Source of the DNA: a bacterium
Lineage (GTDB): Bacteria; Spirochaetota; UBA4802; UBA5550
Direction of reading: 5' to 3'
Assembly (NCBI GenBank): GCA_024224995.1
Contig: JAAENB010000542.1
Location: 1 to 23,015 of the forward strand
Length of the DNA stretch: 23,015 nucleotides
This document shows, in pieces, positions 15,701-21,656 of the stretch. The notes below the pieces were generated by a model that was not told where the DNA came from, did no database searches, and was given only the letters and a program-made list of their open reading frames with translations. Numbering within the stretch: position 1 is the stretch's first letter; every line of letters starts with the position of its first letter. The position numbers and the translations under genes are program-made.

Positions 15701-17667
15701 CCTGGATGACCGCGGTACCGGAAAAGAGTATGACCAGAGGGCTGAAGACCATGAATCCCGACCTGGTGCTCTTTCAATACGGAGTAAATGAAGCGGCATC
15801 TATAGAGGCCGTTAGCGGTTTCACTGCCGCCTTATACCGGAAGCAGATGAGGAACTGGCTGCAAAAAGTCAGGGATGTATTGCCGGAAACGAATATGGTC
15901 CTTGTTGGACCCCTGGAACGGCTTGTAAAGAAGAAGGGGAAACTGAAGGATTTTAAAGCCACCTTGCTGGTACGGGATATTCAGCGGGAGGAAGCAGCAC
16001 GGGCCGGGATCGCCTTTTTCGATACCTATGATTTCCTCGGCGGAAAAGGGCATATGAAGACCTTCGCCACTGAGGGGTTTGCCATGGCCGACTATACTCA
16101 TTTAACAATGGACGGCGGAGCCCTGGTAGCTGATGCTTTATACGAGGTAATAATAAACGCCTATAAAGGCAAGAACGAACGGATTGTTCTGGGTGATATT
16201 TCCGGTGTCAAAGAAAAGACATCTCAAATTGCCTTTCAGAAGGAGAACAATAAAGCCATACAGTTTAATTCAAATGCTTACGCGTATTTTTTGATATTAA
16301 TTGTTATCGCGAGTCTTATTTTGCTGCGGGTGCCCCAGCTGCGGTTTATTTTCCTGGTACTGGCATCATATTATTTTTACGCCACCTGGAAATTATGGCC
16401 CCTCATACTGTTGTTCGCGTCCAGTTTTGGAGATTATATTTTTGCCCAGGAGATTAAAACAGCACGGGACGACGGACGCAGGGGAACCATTTTTCTTATT
16501 TTTTCCCTGGTGTGCAACCTGGGACTACTTTTTGTTTTTAAGTACTTTGACTTTTTCTCGGGCCTGCTGAGCGAAGTAATTAATTCCTCCGGAGCATCGG
16601 TGAATCTTCCGGTATTGAATACCGTGCTGCCCGTAGGAATATCCTTTTATACCTTTCAGACTCTATCATATACCATTGATGTATGGCGAGGGAAGATTGA
16701 ACCGGAACCGAATTTTATTAAATTCGCTCTTTTTGTATCTTTTTTCCCGCAATTGGTGGCAGGGCCAATTGTGCGGGCAAAAGAATTTTTGCCTTCATTA
16801 AAGAACAAGGCGCAGCATTTTATTGTAACGTATAAACATTTTACCACGGCGTTTTTTCTCATTTTTACGGGGCTCATAAAAAAAATGGGGGCGGACTGGC
16901 TCGCGGTTAATATTATAGACCGGGTCTATAAAAGTCCCCAGATGTTTACACCCCTTGAAACGCTTACGGCAGTGTATGCCTATGGATTGCAAATATACGG
17001 AGATTTTTCCGGGTATACCGACATTGCCATAGGCAGTGCCATGCTTCTTGGATATAATTTAACCATCAACTTTAAGCGGCCCTATACTTCGGTCTCCGTG
17101 AGCGATTTCTGGCGGAAGTGGCATATTTCCCTGGGAAGCTGGCTGCGTGATTACCTGTATATCAGCATGGGAGGGAATAAGAAACGGGTTTATTTAAACC
17201 TCCTGGTTACAATGGTGTTATGCGGTCTCTGGCACGGCGCGGGGGTAAATTTTGTTCTCTGGGGATTGTTTCACGCTTCTTTTGTTATGTTTGAGCGCCT
17301 GGTTCGAATCCATAAACGGAAGCCGGTCAATTTTGTTGAGCGGTCTATACGGGTCTTTATTACTCTTCATGTTGTGCTCTTTGGCTGGATTATTTTCAGG
17401 TCTGGATCATGGGCGGTCTTTACCGGGATAATGAAATCCTTGTTTCAGCTAACCCCGGGAGCTCCTAATGTTGACTTTGTACTGGTATTGGTAATTGTTA
17501 TTTTATATCTTTTTCATTTTAGCCCCTTACGCTGGCGGGACTGGGCATCGCTTAAATGGGCTCAAATGCCGGCAGTACTGCAAGGGGGGATTGCTGTTAT
17601 TATTACGGTCTTTTTATATAATATCGCGATTGCGGATATTAAGCCCTTTATTTATTTTCAATTTTAG
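12721..17667 (+). CDS. Giant fusion: GldF/GldG-type ABC permease + SGNH esterase + MBOAT acyltransferase
   Basis: This is one open frame of 1648 residues. Residues 1-250 form a six-helix ABC-2 permease (GldF-like). About 265-405 form a short GldG-like periplasmic domain after a membrane helix (NLDVSESGRNSF, LSIDIYLEKNDPRF), closed by a helix at 412-435. Residues 436-600 are an acidic, Pro/Glu-rich linker, predicted cytoplasmic. A helix at 605-623 is followed by a (S/G)TA repeat at 665-682. About 700-1170 is an SGNH hydrolase with GDS at Ser725, GVNE with Asn1023 and DYTH with Asp1124/His1127, and with a Lys/Pro-rich insert near 790-840. Residues 1181-1648 are an MBOAT O-acyltransferase (DltB/AlgI type) with WHIS His1468 and LWHGAG His1505. 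The topology agrees: the SGNH part is periplasmic, beside MBOAT, as in AlgI/AlgJ or PatA/PatB pairs. It probably exports or senses, then O-acylates, an envelope glycan; substrate unknown. Confidence 0.9.
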   Translation: MKLFTTLLYKEIKELFGSGKTWLLLLIACLIFGYSFISSVAFFSRESAAAIQDPLFLSGFDPSLGVFRPAFAAYLVIFSIITPYIFINFLSSEKRNKTLTLLMQLAPGVPGILLAKFFTGLIFIAIVLFLSVPAVLFWSFLGGHLHGAEISLFYLGFFLYGMMTLSVSMFASTLVDTKIGAWLIALLLILLSPAVDFLMGNILFPGSVFSRFYTATGMAAGFETGILSLEAVLYFILISLFFFFVTMTIVTIGKLEKGLSAGTAVVLLLLLALSIGRTGTINLDVSESGRNSFAPEIETLIKETGPLSIDIYLEKNDPRFEAYDRSFLTKLFLLRNDVQVTLIKDSLQTADYGKFVYRAGGETRESWSTHQEEIYRVLAELYKIPLTEPLSFREQDAYKGYPLAKGAGIQDIIFFTYFILLPLIFVALYLLIYLYRKQYYGSQWGIEDPDEEPLSLAVRGYTAKTPEPAPAPVEIPEIEAAPQVERKDDTKNDTKEELDFGLGDALAPETAEEPDFNIPEEEISFEKELALEPVTGDSGVREDESGVATVKPITGAIKPSGEEDMTALLEGEESLGMTEEDRLAATAEMVPPPVTVEPEGVRKKIAVFLISWILIITSCSLIQHFFLEDNGIKLFPSPGELLPQSIADLGSGLFKKSLIKKEKRSTASTASTAGTASTAGTAVDPGNNYLYAGKNNEYLQSFFNRLSRLESGTRDTVSIMHFGDSLIWGDCFTVNMKQRFQKDFGDGGRGLVPVVQIPPTTLQDHINKTKKYYFRHTFLLHEFWRAAPGRKKKKKPGDAAAGGAGEKAEVKQEKPEPEPELARIPDQGKPKQKKGKKRRMILRLKPPINAKLGFTGEGARPKNEKAEIRYELPRGFKPWNKIQVFVRAPGGKLVMVNRVVKGKTVKRPLLVKKNVTFKYIVNARYNDDEKRLSKSITLKPAESSVVEFEVDNARNVVIDFKGNGRNLPYIDTINLETGRGLVYHAVIRMGTHMSWMTAVPEKSMTRGLKTMNPDLVLFQYGVNEAASIEAVSGFTAALYRKQMRNWLQKVRDVLPETNMVLVGPLERLVKKKGKLKDFKATLLVRDIQREEAARAGIAFFDTYDFLGGKGHMKTFATEGFAMADYTHLTMDGGALVADALYEVIINAYKGKNERIVLGDISGVKEKTSQIAFQKENNKAIQFNSNAYAYFLILIVIASLILLRVPQLRFIFLVLASYYFYATWKLWPLILLFASSFGDYIFAQEIKTARDDGRRGTIFLIFSLVCNLGLLFVFKYFDFFSGLLSEVINSSGASVNLPVLNTVLPVGISFYTFQTLSYTIDVWRGKIEPEPNFIKFALFVSFFPQLVAGPIVRAKEFLPSLKNKAQHFIVTYKHFTTAFFLIFTGLIKKMGADWLAVNIIDRVYKSPQMFTPLETLTAVYAYGLQIYGDFSGYTDIAIGSAMLLGYNLTINFKRPYTSVSVSDFWRKWHISLGSWLRDYLYISMGGNKKRVYLNLLVTMVLCGLWHGAGVNFVLWGLFHASFVMFERLVRIHKRKPVNFVERSIRVFITLHVVLFGWIIFRSGSWAVFTGIMKSLFQLTPGAPNVDFVLVLVIVILYLFHFSPLRWRDWASLKWAQMPAVLQGGIAVIITVFLYNIAIADIKPFIYFQF
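14713..14766 (+). repeat. In-frame 9-base minisatellite encoding (S/G)TA repeats
   Basis: Six 9-base units of the type RGYACTGCG run in frame and encode Ser/Gly-Thr-Ala six times (residues 665-682). They form a flexible linker between the membrane helix and the SGNH domain. A near-identical unit (GRGTACTTC) is found at 20186-20221. Confidence 0.9.
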
Positions 17668-17705
17668 GATTTTTCAATAAATAATATTTTTCAGAGAGGG
17701 ATACG

Positions 17706-18419
17706 GTGTTAAAAAAAACGTGCTATAGTGCTATTGTCCTGCTATTGGTTAGCCCGGTTTTTTCACAAATTGTTGATTTTGAATACAGGGGATACCAGCT
17801 TCAGCCGGGCCTTTTTATTCCGCAAATTGGAGACTGGCATACCGGGAAAGAGGCCGGGGTAAACCAGCAAAATACCGTGTATGTTATAGACGGCAGGAAC
17901 GTAACGGATCGAGAGATTGCTCCGGAGAATAGTTTAACGGTGGAGCTGCCCGGCCTGTATGAAAAACGGTATAAAGAATTCCGTTCGCGCCTGTACGAAT
18001 CCGGGTATTATCCCCTGGCAGTCTACCGGGGAAACGCTGATTTTAAATTTGGTTCCATTTCGGTACAGTTTAAAGCTCGCGGCGGCAGGATCAGCCGGGC
18101 CGCAGGGATTGCCTTTGACATAAAGGAAAATGGTGAGTATTGTGTAGTCCGGGTTGATCCCCTGGAGCGGAATATAGTATTGCTTAAAATGGAAAATAAA
18201 CGGCTTCGCCCCCTGAAATGGGCTCGCAATATACAAACCGGGTCCGACACCTGGCATACACTGCGGCTGGAAACAAATGGCAGGGTATTATTTGTTTCTC
18301 TTGATTTTAATCAATACCTGGAGTATCGTTTTGATGAGCCCATAAGCGGGAAAATAGGGCTCTGGTCTAAAAGTGACAGCTATATATTGTTTGATAATTT
18401 TGTATTGTTATCGTATTGA
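17706..18419 (+). CDS. Secreted jelly-roll (LamG/DUF1080-like) protein
   Basis: This 237-aa exported protein has a signal peptide (hydrophobic SAIVLLLVSPVFS, cleavage probably after Ser20). The mature part is nearly all beta strands, in the order seen in concanavalin-like jelly rolls of the DUF1080 (3-keto-disaccharide hydrolase) and LamG groups: GSISVQFKARGG, AGIAFDIKENGEYCVVRVD, a WHTLRLETNGR strand, LFVSLDFNQYLEY and GKIGLWSKSDSYILFDNF. No catalytic site can be named; carbohydrate binding is the natural guess. It starts with GTG, preceded by AGAGGG 5 bases upstream. It lies 38 bases after the fusion gene and 15 bases before the SGNH gene, so it belongs to the same operon and may hold the glycan that is O-acylated. 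Confidence 0.8.
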   Translation: MLKKTCYSAIVLLLVSPVFSQIVDFEYRGYQLQPGLFIPQIGDWHTGKEAGVNQQNTVYVIDGRNVTDREIAPENSLTVELPGLYEKRYKEFRSRLYESGYYPLAVYRGNADFKFGSISVQFKARGGRISRAAGIAFDIKENGEYCVVRVDPLERNIVLLKMENKRLRPLKWARNIQTGSDTWHTLRLETNGRVLFVSLDFNQYLEYRFDEPISGKIGLWSKSDSYILFDNFVLLSY

Positions 18420-18434
18420 GAGTAGGGGGTAAGT

Positions 18435-19190
18435 ATGAAAAGAACAATAAGAAGACTTGGAATTTTGTTGGTTTTAATCATATTAGCAATAATATTTCTT
18501 CTTTTTGAAGGAGAGATGGTCTTTAATTACGGATATAAACTCATATATCATTCGGCAGTTTTGCCTGAGCGGGTATATGACGAATATTGGGAAGACCGGT
18601 TTAACCTGATCAATGAGCGGGTGCGCAACGGAAATGTTGAGCTGGTTTTCCTGGGAGATTCTATTACTCATGGCTGGGAAGGAGCCGGTAAAAGAGTCTG
18701 GAAAAAATACTATGGTCACCGTAATGCCGTGAATATGGGAATTCTTTCGGATAAGACCGAGAATGTTCTCTGGAGGATAAATAACGGCCACTTTCGGGGA
18801 ATCTATCCCCGGGTGGTTGTTCTGCTCATTGGAACTAACAACCAGCGGTCGAATACAGCTGAAGAGATATCTGAGGGAATTAAAAAAATTGTAGATAATG
18901 TTCTACAAAAGAAACCAAAAGCCAAGGTCCTTATCCTGGGAGTTTTCCCCTGCTGGAAGTACCCCTCTTCTGTAAGGAGACGGCTTAAAGACGTGAACCG
19001 GCTTGTTTCCAGGTACGACAACGGGAATAATATCAGGTTCCTTGATGTGGGCTATCGTTTTACCGATGATAATGGAGTTATTTCACAGGACATTATGGAA
19101 GATTATTTGCACCTGACACCGAAAGGATACCGGATGTGGGCAGAGACTATGGAACCGACTCTTAAGATGATGCTTGGGGAGAAGTGGTAG
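18435..19190 (+). CDS. Membrane-anchored SGNH/GDSL hydrolase
   Basis: This 251-aa esterase or acyl-transfer enzyme is held by one N-terminal membrane helix (about residues 8-24) with the catalytic domain outside the cytoplasm. All four SGNH blocks are visible: FLGDSITHG with nucleophile Ser76, Gly in NMGIL, GTNN at 133-136 with Asn135, and DYLHLT with Asp223 and His226. The fold resembles the PAF-acetylhydrolase gamma-like group. It is the last gene of the operon and the second SGNH domain in it, the other being fused to MBOAT. One may put acyl groups on a glycan and the other remove them. Deacetylation of a sugar ester is likely from the family; the substrate is unknown. GGGGGT lies just upstream of the ATG. 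Confidence 0.88.
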   Translation: MKRTIRRLGILLVLIILAIIFLLFEGEMVFNYGYKLIYHSAVLPERVYDEYWEDRFNLINERVRNGNVELVFLGDSITHGWEGAGKRVWKKYYGHRNAVNMGILSDKTENVLWRINNGHFRGIYPRVVVLLIGTNNQRSNTAEEISEGIKKIVDNVLQKKPKAKVLILGVFPCWKYPSSVRRRLKDVNRLVSRYDNGNNIRFLDVGYRFTDDNGVISQDIMEDYLHLTPKGYRMWAETMEPTLKMMLGEKW

Positions 19191-19281
19191 GAGACGCAGT
19201 TGACAGTTGACATTGCTCCGGGAACCGGTTACATTCCGGGTTGATATACCTTATATTAAGACGCGACCACAGGGTCAGCTG

Positions 19282-19371
19282 CTCTCAAGAAACTCTTTTT
19301 AAACAGGGGGTCTGTTTTCCGGAAAGAGAGACGTTGCGTGCAACGTCTTTACGGGTTGGTTTCCCGGAGAT
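19282..19371 (+). repeat. Interspersed repeat, copy B
   Basis: It contains three blocks that recur at 22732-23015: CTCTCAAGAAACT (19282-19294), AAACAGGGGGTCTGTTTTCCGG (split here, 19301-19322) and the palindrome AGACGTTGC-GT-GCAACGTCT (19329-19348) with its TTTACGGG tail. The tail also matches copy A at 11821. Confidence 0.7.
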
Positions 19372-19450
19372 TTTTTTGCAAGACCGGTTTTCCGGGAAGA
19401 GATGAACTTGAATTTTATTCTTTCGCAAGGCCGCATCCCTCGCAAGGGGC

Positions 19451-19495
19451 AAAAATAAAGCCGGACTCTTTTAAAGAATCCGGCTTTAAATTTTT
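19451..19495. terminator. Bidirectional terminator between SGNH and OmpA genes
   Basis: A 10-bp stem TAAAGCCGGA/TCCGGCTTTA (19456-19465 and 19479-19488) extends inward by four more pairs after one mismatch. It is flanked by A-rich sequence on the left and T-rich on the right, so it can end transcription from both the plus-strand operon and the minus-strand OmpA gene. Confidence 0.8.
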
Positions 19496-19513
19496 AAGGG
19501 ATAAAGTAATTGC

Positions 19514-19987
19514 TTACTTTTGAGTAATAGAACCTTTTTTACCAACTTTGAAGGTAACAGCTCTTTTTGATCCCTCAGTGTCCCAAACACCAACATATTC
19601 CAGAGACTTCTTGGGTACTCCACTCTTTACGAGAGCGTGGAAAACCTTACGAGCCCGAGCACCGGATAATGCTTTGTTATAGGGTTTTTTCCCTTTGCTG
19701 TCGGCATGCCCAACAACATAGATTCTGTACTCATCAGGAATCTTGTCGAGTGCGCCTTTGACTTTTGGAGCTATTGCTCCAACCTGGTCAAGCAGCTCAG
19801 AGCCTGGCAGCGAATACTTGTTAAACGGGAACTCTATTGCTAGAGGTTCCAACAGTTTGTTAGCAATACTAGCAGGGTCAAGTCCGGGTACATCTGGTAC
19901 GGCCATTCCTCCTAATTGTGTAAACGCTGTTGAAGTAAAGCATACCATCATTAGCAGGCCAAGGAATGCAATAAATGATTTTTTCAT
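19514..19987 (-). CDS. OmpA-family peptidoglycan-binding protein
   Basis: This 157-aa exported protein has an N-terminal signal sequence (hydrophobic AFLGLLMMVCFTSTA, cleavage around residue 21-24; the Cys is not in a good lipobox). The rest is one OmpA/MotB C-terminal domain that binds the diaminopimelate of peptidoglycan. The signature is VVGHADSKG with Asp96, then LSGARARKVFHAL with Arg111/Arg113. There is no beta barrel, so it is a small soluble periplasmic linker rather than a porin. The start is supported by AGGAG 6 bases before the ATG. A TTGACA lies upstream at 20051-20046 but no well-spaced -10 box is clear. The mature N-terminus is Pro-rich (VPDVPGLDP) and could contact a partner. 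Confidence 0.88.
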   Translation of the reverse strand: MKKSFIAFLGLLMMVCFTSTAFTQLGGMAVPDVPGLDPASIANKLLEPLAIEFPFNKYSLPGSELLDQVGAIAPKVKGALDKIPDEYRIYVVGHADSKGKKPYNKALSGARARKVFHALVKSGVPKKSLEYVGVWDTEGSKRAVTFKVGKKGSITQK

Positions 19988-20150
19988 TTTTTACTCCTAT
20001 TAAAATAATTTTTCTTTATATGATAAGACCATTAATTTTAATACCTGTCAAATCATTTTTAAACTTTTTTCATTTTTCTACCGTGGTTTTTCTTTTTTTT
20101 CTGATTGGTCAATGCGGTTATTTGCTCTATTTTAGAGTTTTTTTGTGTTG

Positions 20151-20186
20151 AAAAAAAGGGTGACTGCAACAGTGCCACCCTTTTTT
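20151..20186 (-). terminator. Terminator of the 20224-21318 lipoprotein gene
   Basis: An 11-bp stem AAAAAAGGGTG/CACCCTTTTTT (20152-20162 and 20176-20186) encloses an inner ACTG-CAA-CAGT hairpin. On the minus strand it ends in seven T. It lies just after the 9-base repeat that follows the lipoprotein stop codon. Confidence 0.85.
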
Positions 20187-20221
20187 ACTTCGAGTACTTC
20201 GGGTACTTCGAGTACTTCGGG
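20186..20221. repeat. 9-base minisatellite (TACTTCGRG)x4
   Basis: Four units alternate TACTTCGAG and TACTTCGGG between the lipoprotein stop codon and its terminator. The unit is nearly the same as the in-frame repeat at 14713-14766. On the minus strand the array stays open in the lipoprotein's frame and would encode a (YPKYSK)x2 tail if the TAG stop were passed, ending in TAA. Confidence 0.85.
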
Positions 20222-20223
20222 TA

Positions 20224-21318
20224 CTATCCTTTTTTGTCCGCAGCCGGTGCAGCTGCGGTTTTTTTCTTAGCCGGTTTTTCTTTCGGTTTCTCTTTGGGAT
20301 ATTTTACTCTATACTTTTTATCCGGCAGGCCGATGTACTTTAAAAATGCTCTCCGGTTGCTCAGGATAAATCGTTTTACCGGTTTGAGCCTGATTTTTCC
20401 AATATCCTTGCAATAGTTACCCGGGCCTTCGGGCTTTTGGTCGAATCCGGGCTTGTTTCCCGATCGTAATACTTTTGATACTCCTATAAAACCGTTCTCA
20501 TCAACTACAATAATCTTGAACTTCTTTTTCCGGTGTACATTGATCTTAAAAGTGTCCGTATCCTGTACCCAGCGGGAAAAGTAGCCGCGATAGCTTACTC
20601 CTATTGTTGTTATGTGATAGGATTTACTCTTTCTGCCCTTAACACCTGTTATTTTCCCTTTTACGCAGGTTACCTTCGGGTTGGGATAATCGAAATTCCA
20701 GCGTTTGAGTCCGTCTATTTCATAGAGCCGTACACGGACCCATACATACCGGGCCCGTACCCGTGTTGGCATGGTATCTAATTCTTCCTGGTTGTGCCCG
20801 TGATGCTGCCACTGGCCCTTATCATTAACAAAATAGACTTTATACTTGTCACCCGGTGCCACATTGGGAAACTGTACGCTTATTTTTTTGCCTTCCGCAA
20901 GGTCTATTCTTTCTCCTTTATGGACTGCTTCCACACTGAACATTCCCGCTGATTCAAAATTTTCTTCTTCGCCCTTTTCATTGTAGTAGGTTAAACTCAC
21001 TCCTGAGCTGGCAAAATCGAAGCGGTCAATTATTTCGGTTATGCTCAGGGTAATTTTTTCTCCGGGAGTATACTCATCGGGATCAATATTAAAAGAGTTC
21101 GCCGGAATTATGAGGCGGGTTCCCTTTTTTGCCGTTACCGTATTCTCCTTTCCCGGAAGAATTTCGAATTTTTGCTTTTTAGGCCCCAGGTATTTAAAAA
21201 CCTGGTTTATTTTTACGGAGTCTACCCGGGGACGATCCGGCTCATCACTTGAGCAGGAGACCGTTGCTATTGTCATTACCGTTGCTAGTAAACATGCAGC
21301 ATATTTTGTATATTTCAT
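20224..21318 (-). CDS. Lipoprotein of unrecognised family with Lys/Pro/Ala tail
   Basis: This 364-aa lipoprotein is predicted from the lipobox TVSC (Cys22). I do not recognise the family. The first half has strands such as KNTVTAKKGTRLIIPANSFN, then PGEKITLSITEI and SAGMFSVEA, a pattern I associate with beta-sandwich regions in Bacteroidota surface proteins. A middle part has WQHHGHNQEELDT and paired beta strands; a later strand pair KFKIIVVDENGFIG resembles a carboxypeptidase-regulatory-like fold. The C-terminus is very basic (KPKEKPAKKK, then an Ala-rich AAAPAADKKG end), so it may touch an acidic glycan or the membrane. The start at 21318 is chosen because GGAG lies 7 bases upstream and it opens the signal peptide; a longer frame begins at 21351 but would mask the signal. 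Its promoter lies at 21350-21378. Confidence 0.82.
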   Translation of the reverse strand: MKYTKYAACLLATVMTIATVSCSSDEPDRPRVDSVKINQVFKYLGPKKQKFEILPGKENTVTAKKGTRLIIPANSFNIDPDEYTPGEKITLSITEIIDRFDFASSGVSLTYYNEKGEEENFESAGMFSVEAVHKGERIDLAEGKKISVQFPNVAPGDKYKVYFVNDKGQWQHHGHNQEELDTMPTRVRARYVWVRVRLYEIDGLKRWNFDYPNPKVTCVKGKITGVKGRKSKSYHITTIGVSYRGYFSRWVQDTDTFKINVHRKKKFKIIVVDENGFIGVSKVLRSGNKPGFDQKPEGPGNYCKDIGKIRLKPVKRFILSNRRAFLKYIGLPDKKYRVKYPKEKPKEKPAKKKTAAAPAADKKG

Positions 21319-21349
21319 GACATTTCTCCAGTTAAGTTTGTATAGTGAC

Positions 21350-21378
21350 ATTTTAACATATTAAATAAATAAAGTCAA
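21350..21378 (-). promoter_or_regulatory. Sigma-70-type promoter of the lipoprotein gene
   Basis: On the minus strand TTGACT (21378-21373) and TAAAAT (21355-21350) are separated by 17 bases. The predicted transcript starts near 21343, about 25 bases before the ATG at 21318. This supports the shorter start, because the ATG at 21351 lies inside the -10 box. Confidence 0.7.
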
Positions 21379-21402
21379 ATAAAAACGAATAAGAAAACTC
21401 AC

Positions 21403-21437
21403 TGTCAGTAATTGACAGCGAGTGTCAGATTCTGACA
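21403..21437. promoter_or_regulatory. Two tandem TGTCA-N5-TGACA palindromes, likely activator sites
   Basis: TGTCA-GTAAT-TGACA at 21403-21417 and TGTCA-GATTC-TGACA at 21423-21437 are identical in both half-sites, and their centres are exactly 20 bases apart (two helical turns). They lie about 160 and 180 bases upstream of the predicted sigma-54 start, the usual place for enhancer-binding-protein sites. They are also about 65-90 bases upstream of the divergent lipoprotein start. Confidence 0.7.
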
Positions 21438-21561
21438 GCTGTATGGGGTTTTGGTAGAGACCCGGAAGCAATATGCTGATAAATATCTATAAAAATCAGT
21501 TTTTTGGTAAAAATAGAGGATTTTAGCCGGATTTTATCAGCATTTATCTTTTTTTTCAACC

Positions 21562-21577
21562 TGGCACAAAACTTGCA
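21562..21577 (+). promoter_or_regulatory. Sigma-54 (-24/-12) promoter of the PAS-LuxR gene
   Basis: TGGCAC at 21562-21567, five bases, then TTGCA at 21573-21577 match the consensus TGGCAC-N5-TTGCW exactly, with GG and GC ten bases apart. Transcription would start near 21588, giving a leader of about 69 bases. Confidence 0.88.
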
Positions 21578-21656
21578 TATATATACTGTAGAAGGGTAGA
21601 TTCGTTTCTATTTTTAGAAGCAGGCACTGTAAAAATACAAAATGAGGGGTGATGAT

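Larger units (their letters stand above)
19191..19513. other. Non-coding gap with interspersed repeat copy B
   Basis: This 323-base stretch between convergent genes has no supported gene. It holds the repeat at 19282-19371, with a 9-bp palindrome at 19329-19348, and a terminator at 19451-19495. A short open frame at 19338-19523 is repeat sequence and has no ribosome site. Confidence 0.7.

Noticed and set aside
19988..20051. TTGACA at 20051-20046 as an OmpA-gene promoter
   Set aside because: The best -10 candidate (TATCAT) is 20 bases away, outside the normal spacing, so I did not list it as a promoter.
20105..20416. 103-aa plus-strand frame with EYFGYF repeats
   Set aside because: It runs through the terminator, the 9-base repeat and the antisense of the lipoprotein tail; no start signal.
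21403..21437. Palindrome pair considered as a CRISPR-like or terminator structure
   Set aside because: Only two 15-base units with 5 bases between, no T run and no spacer pattern; operator sites fit better.
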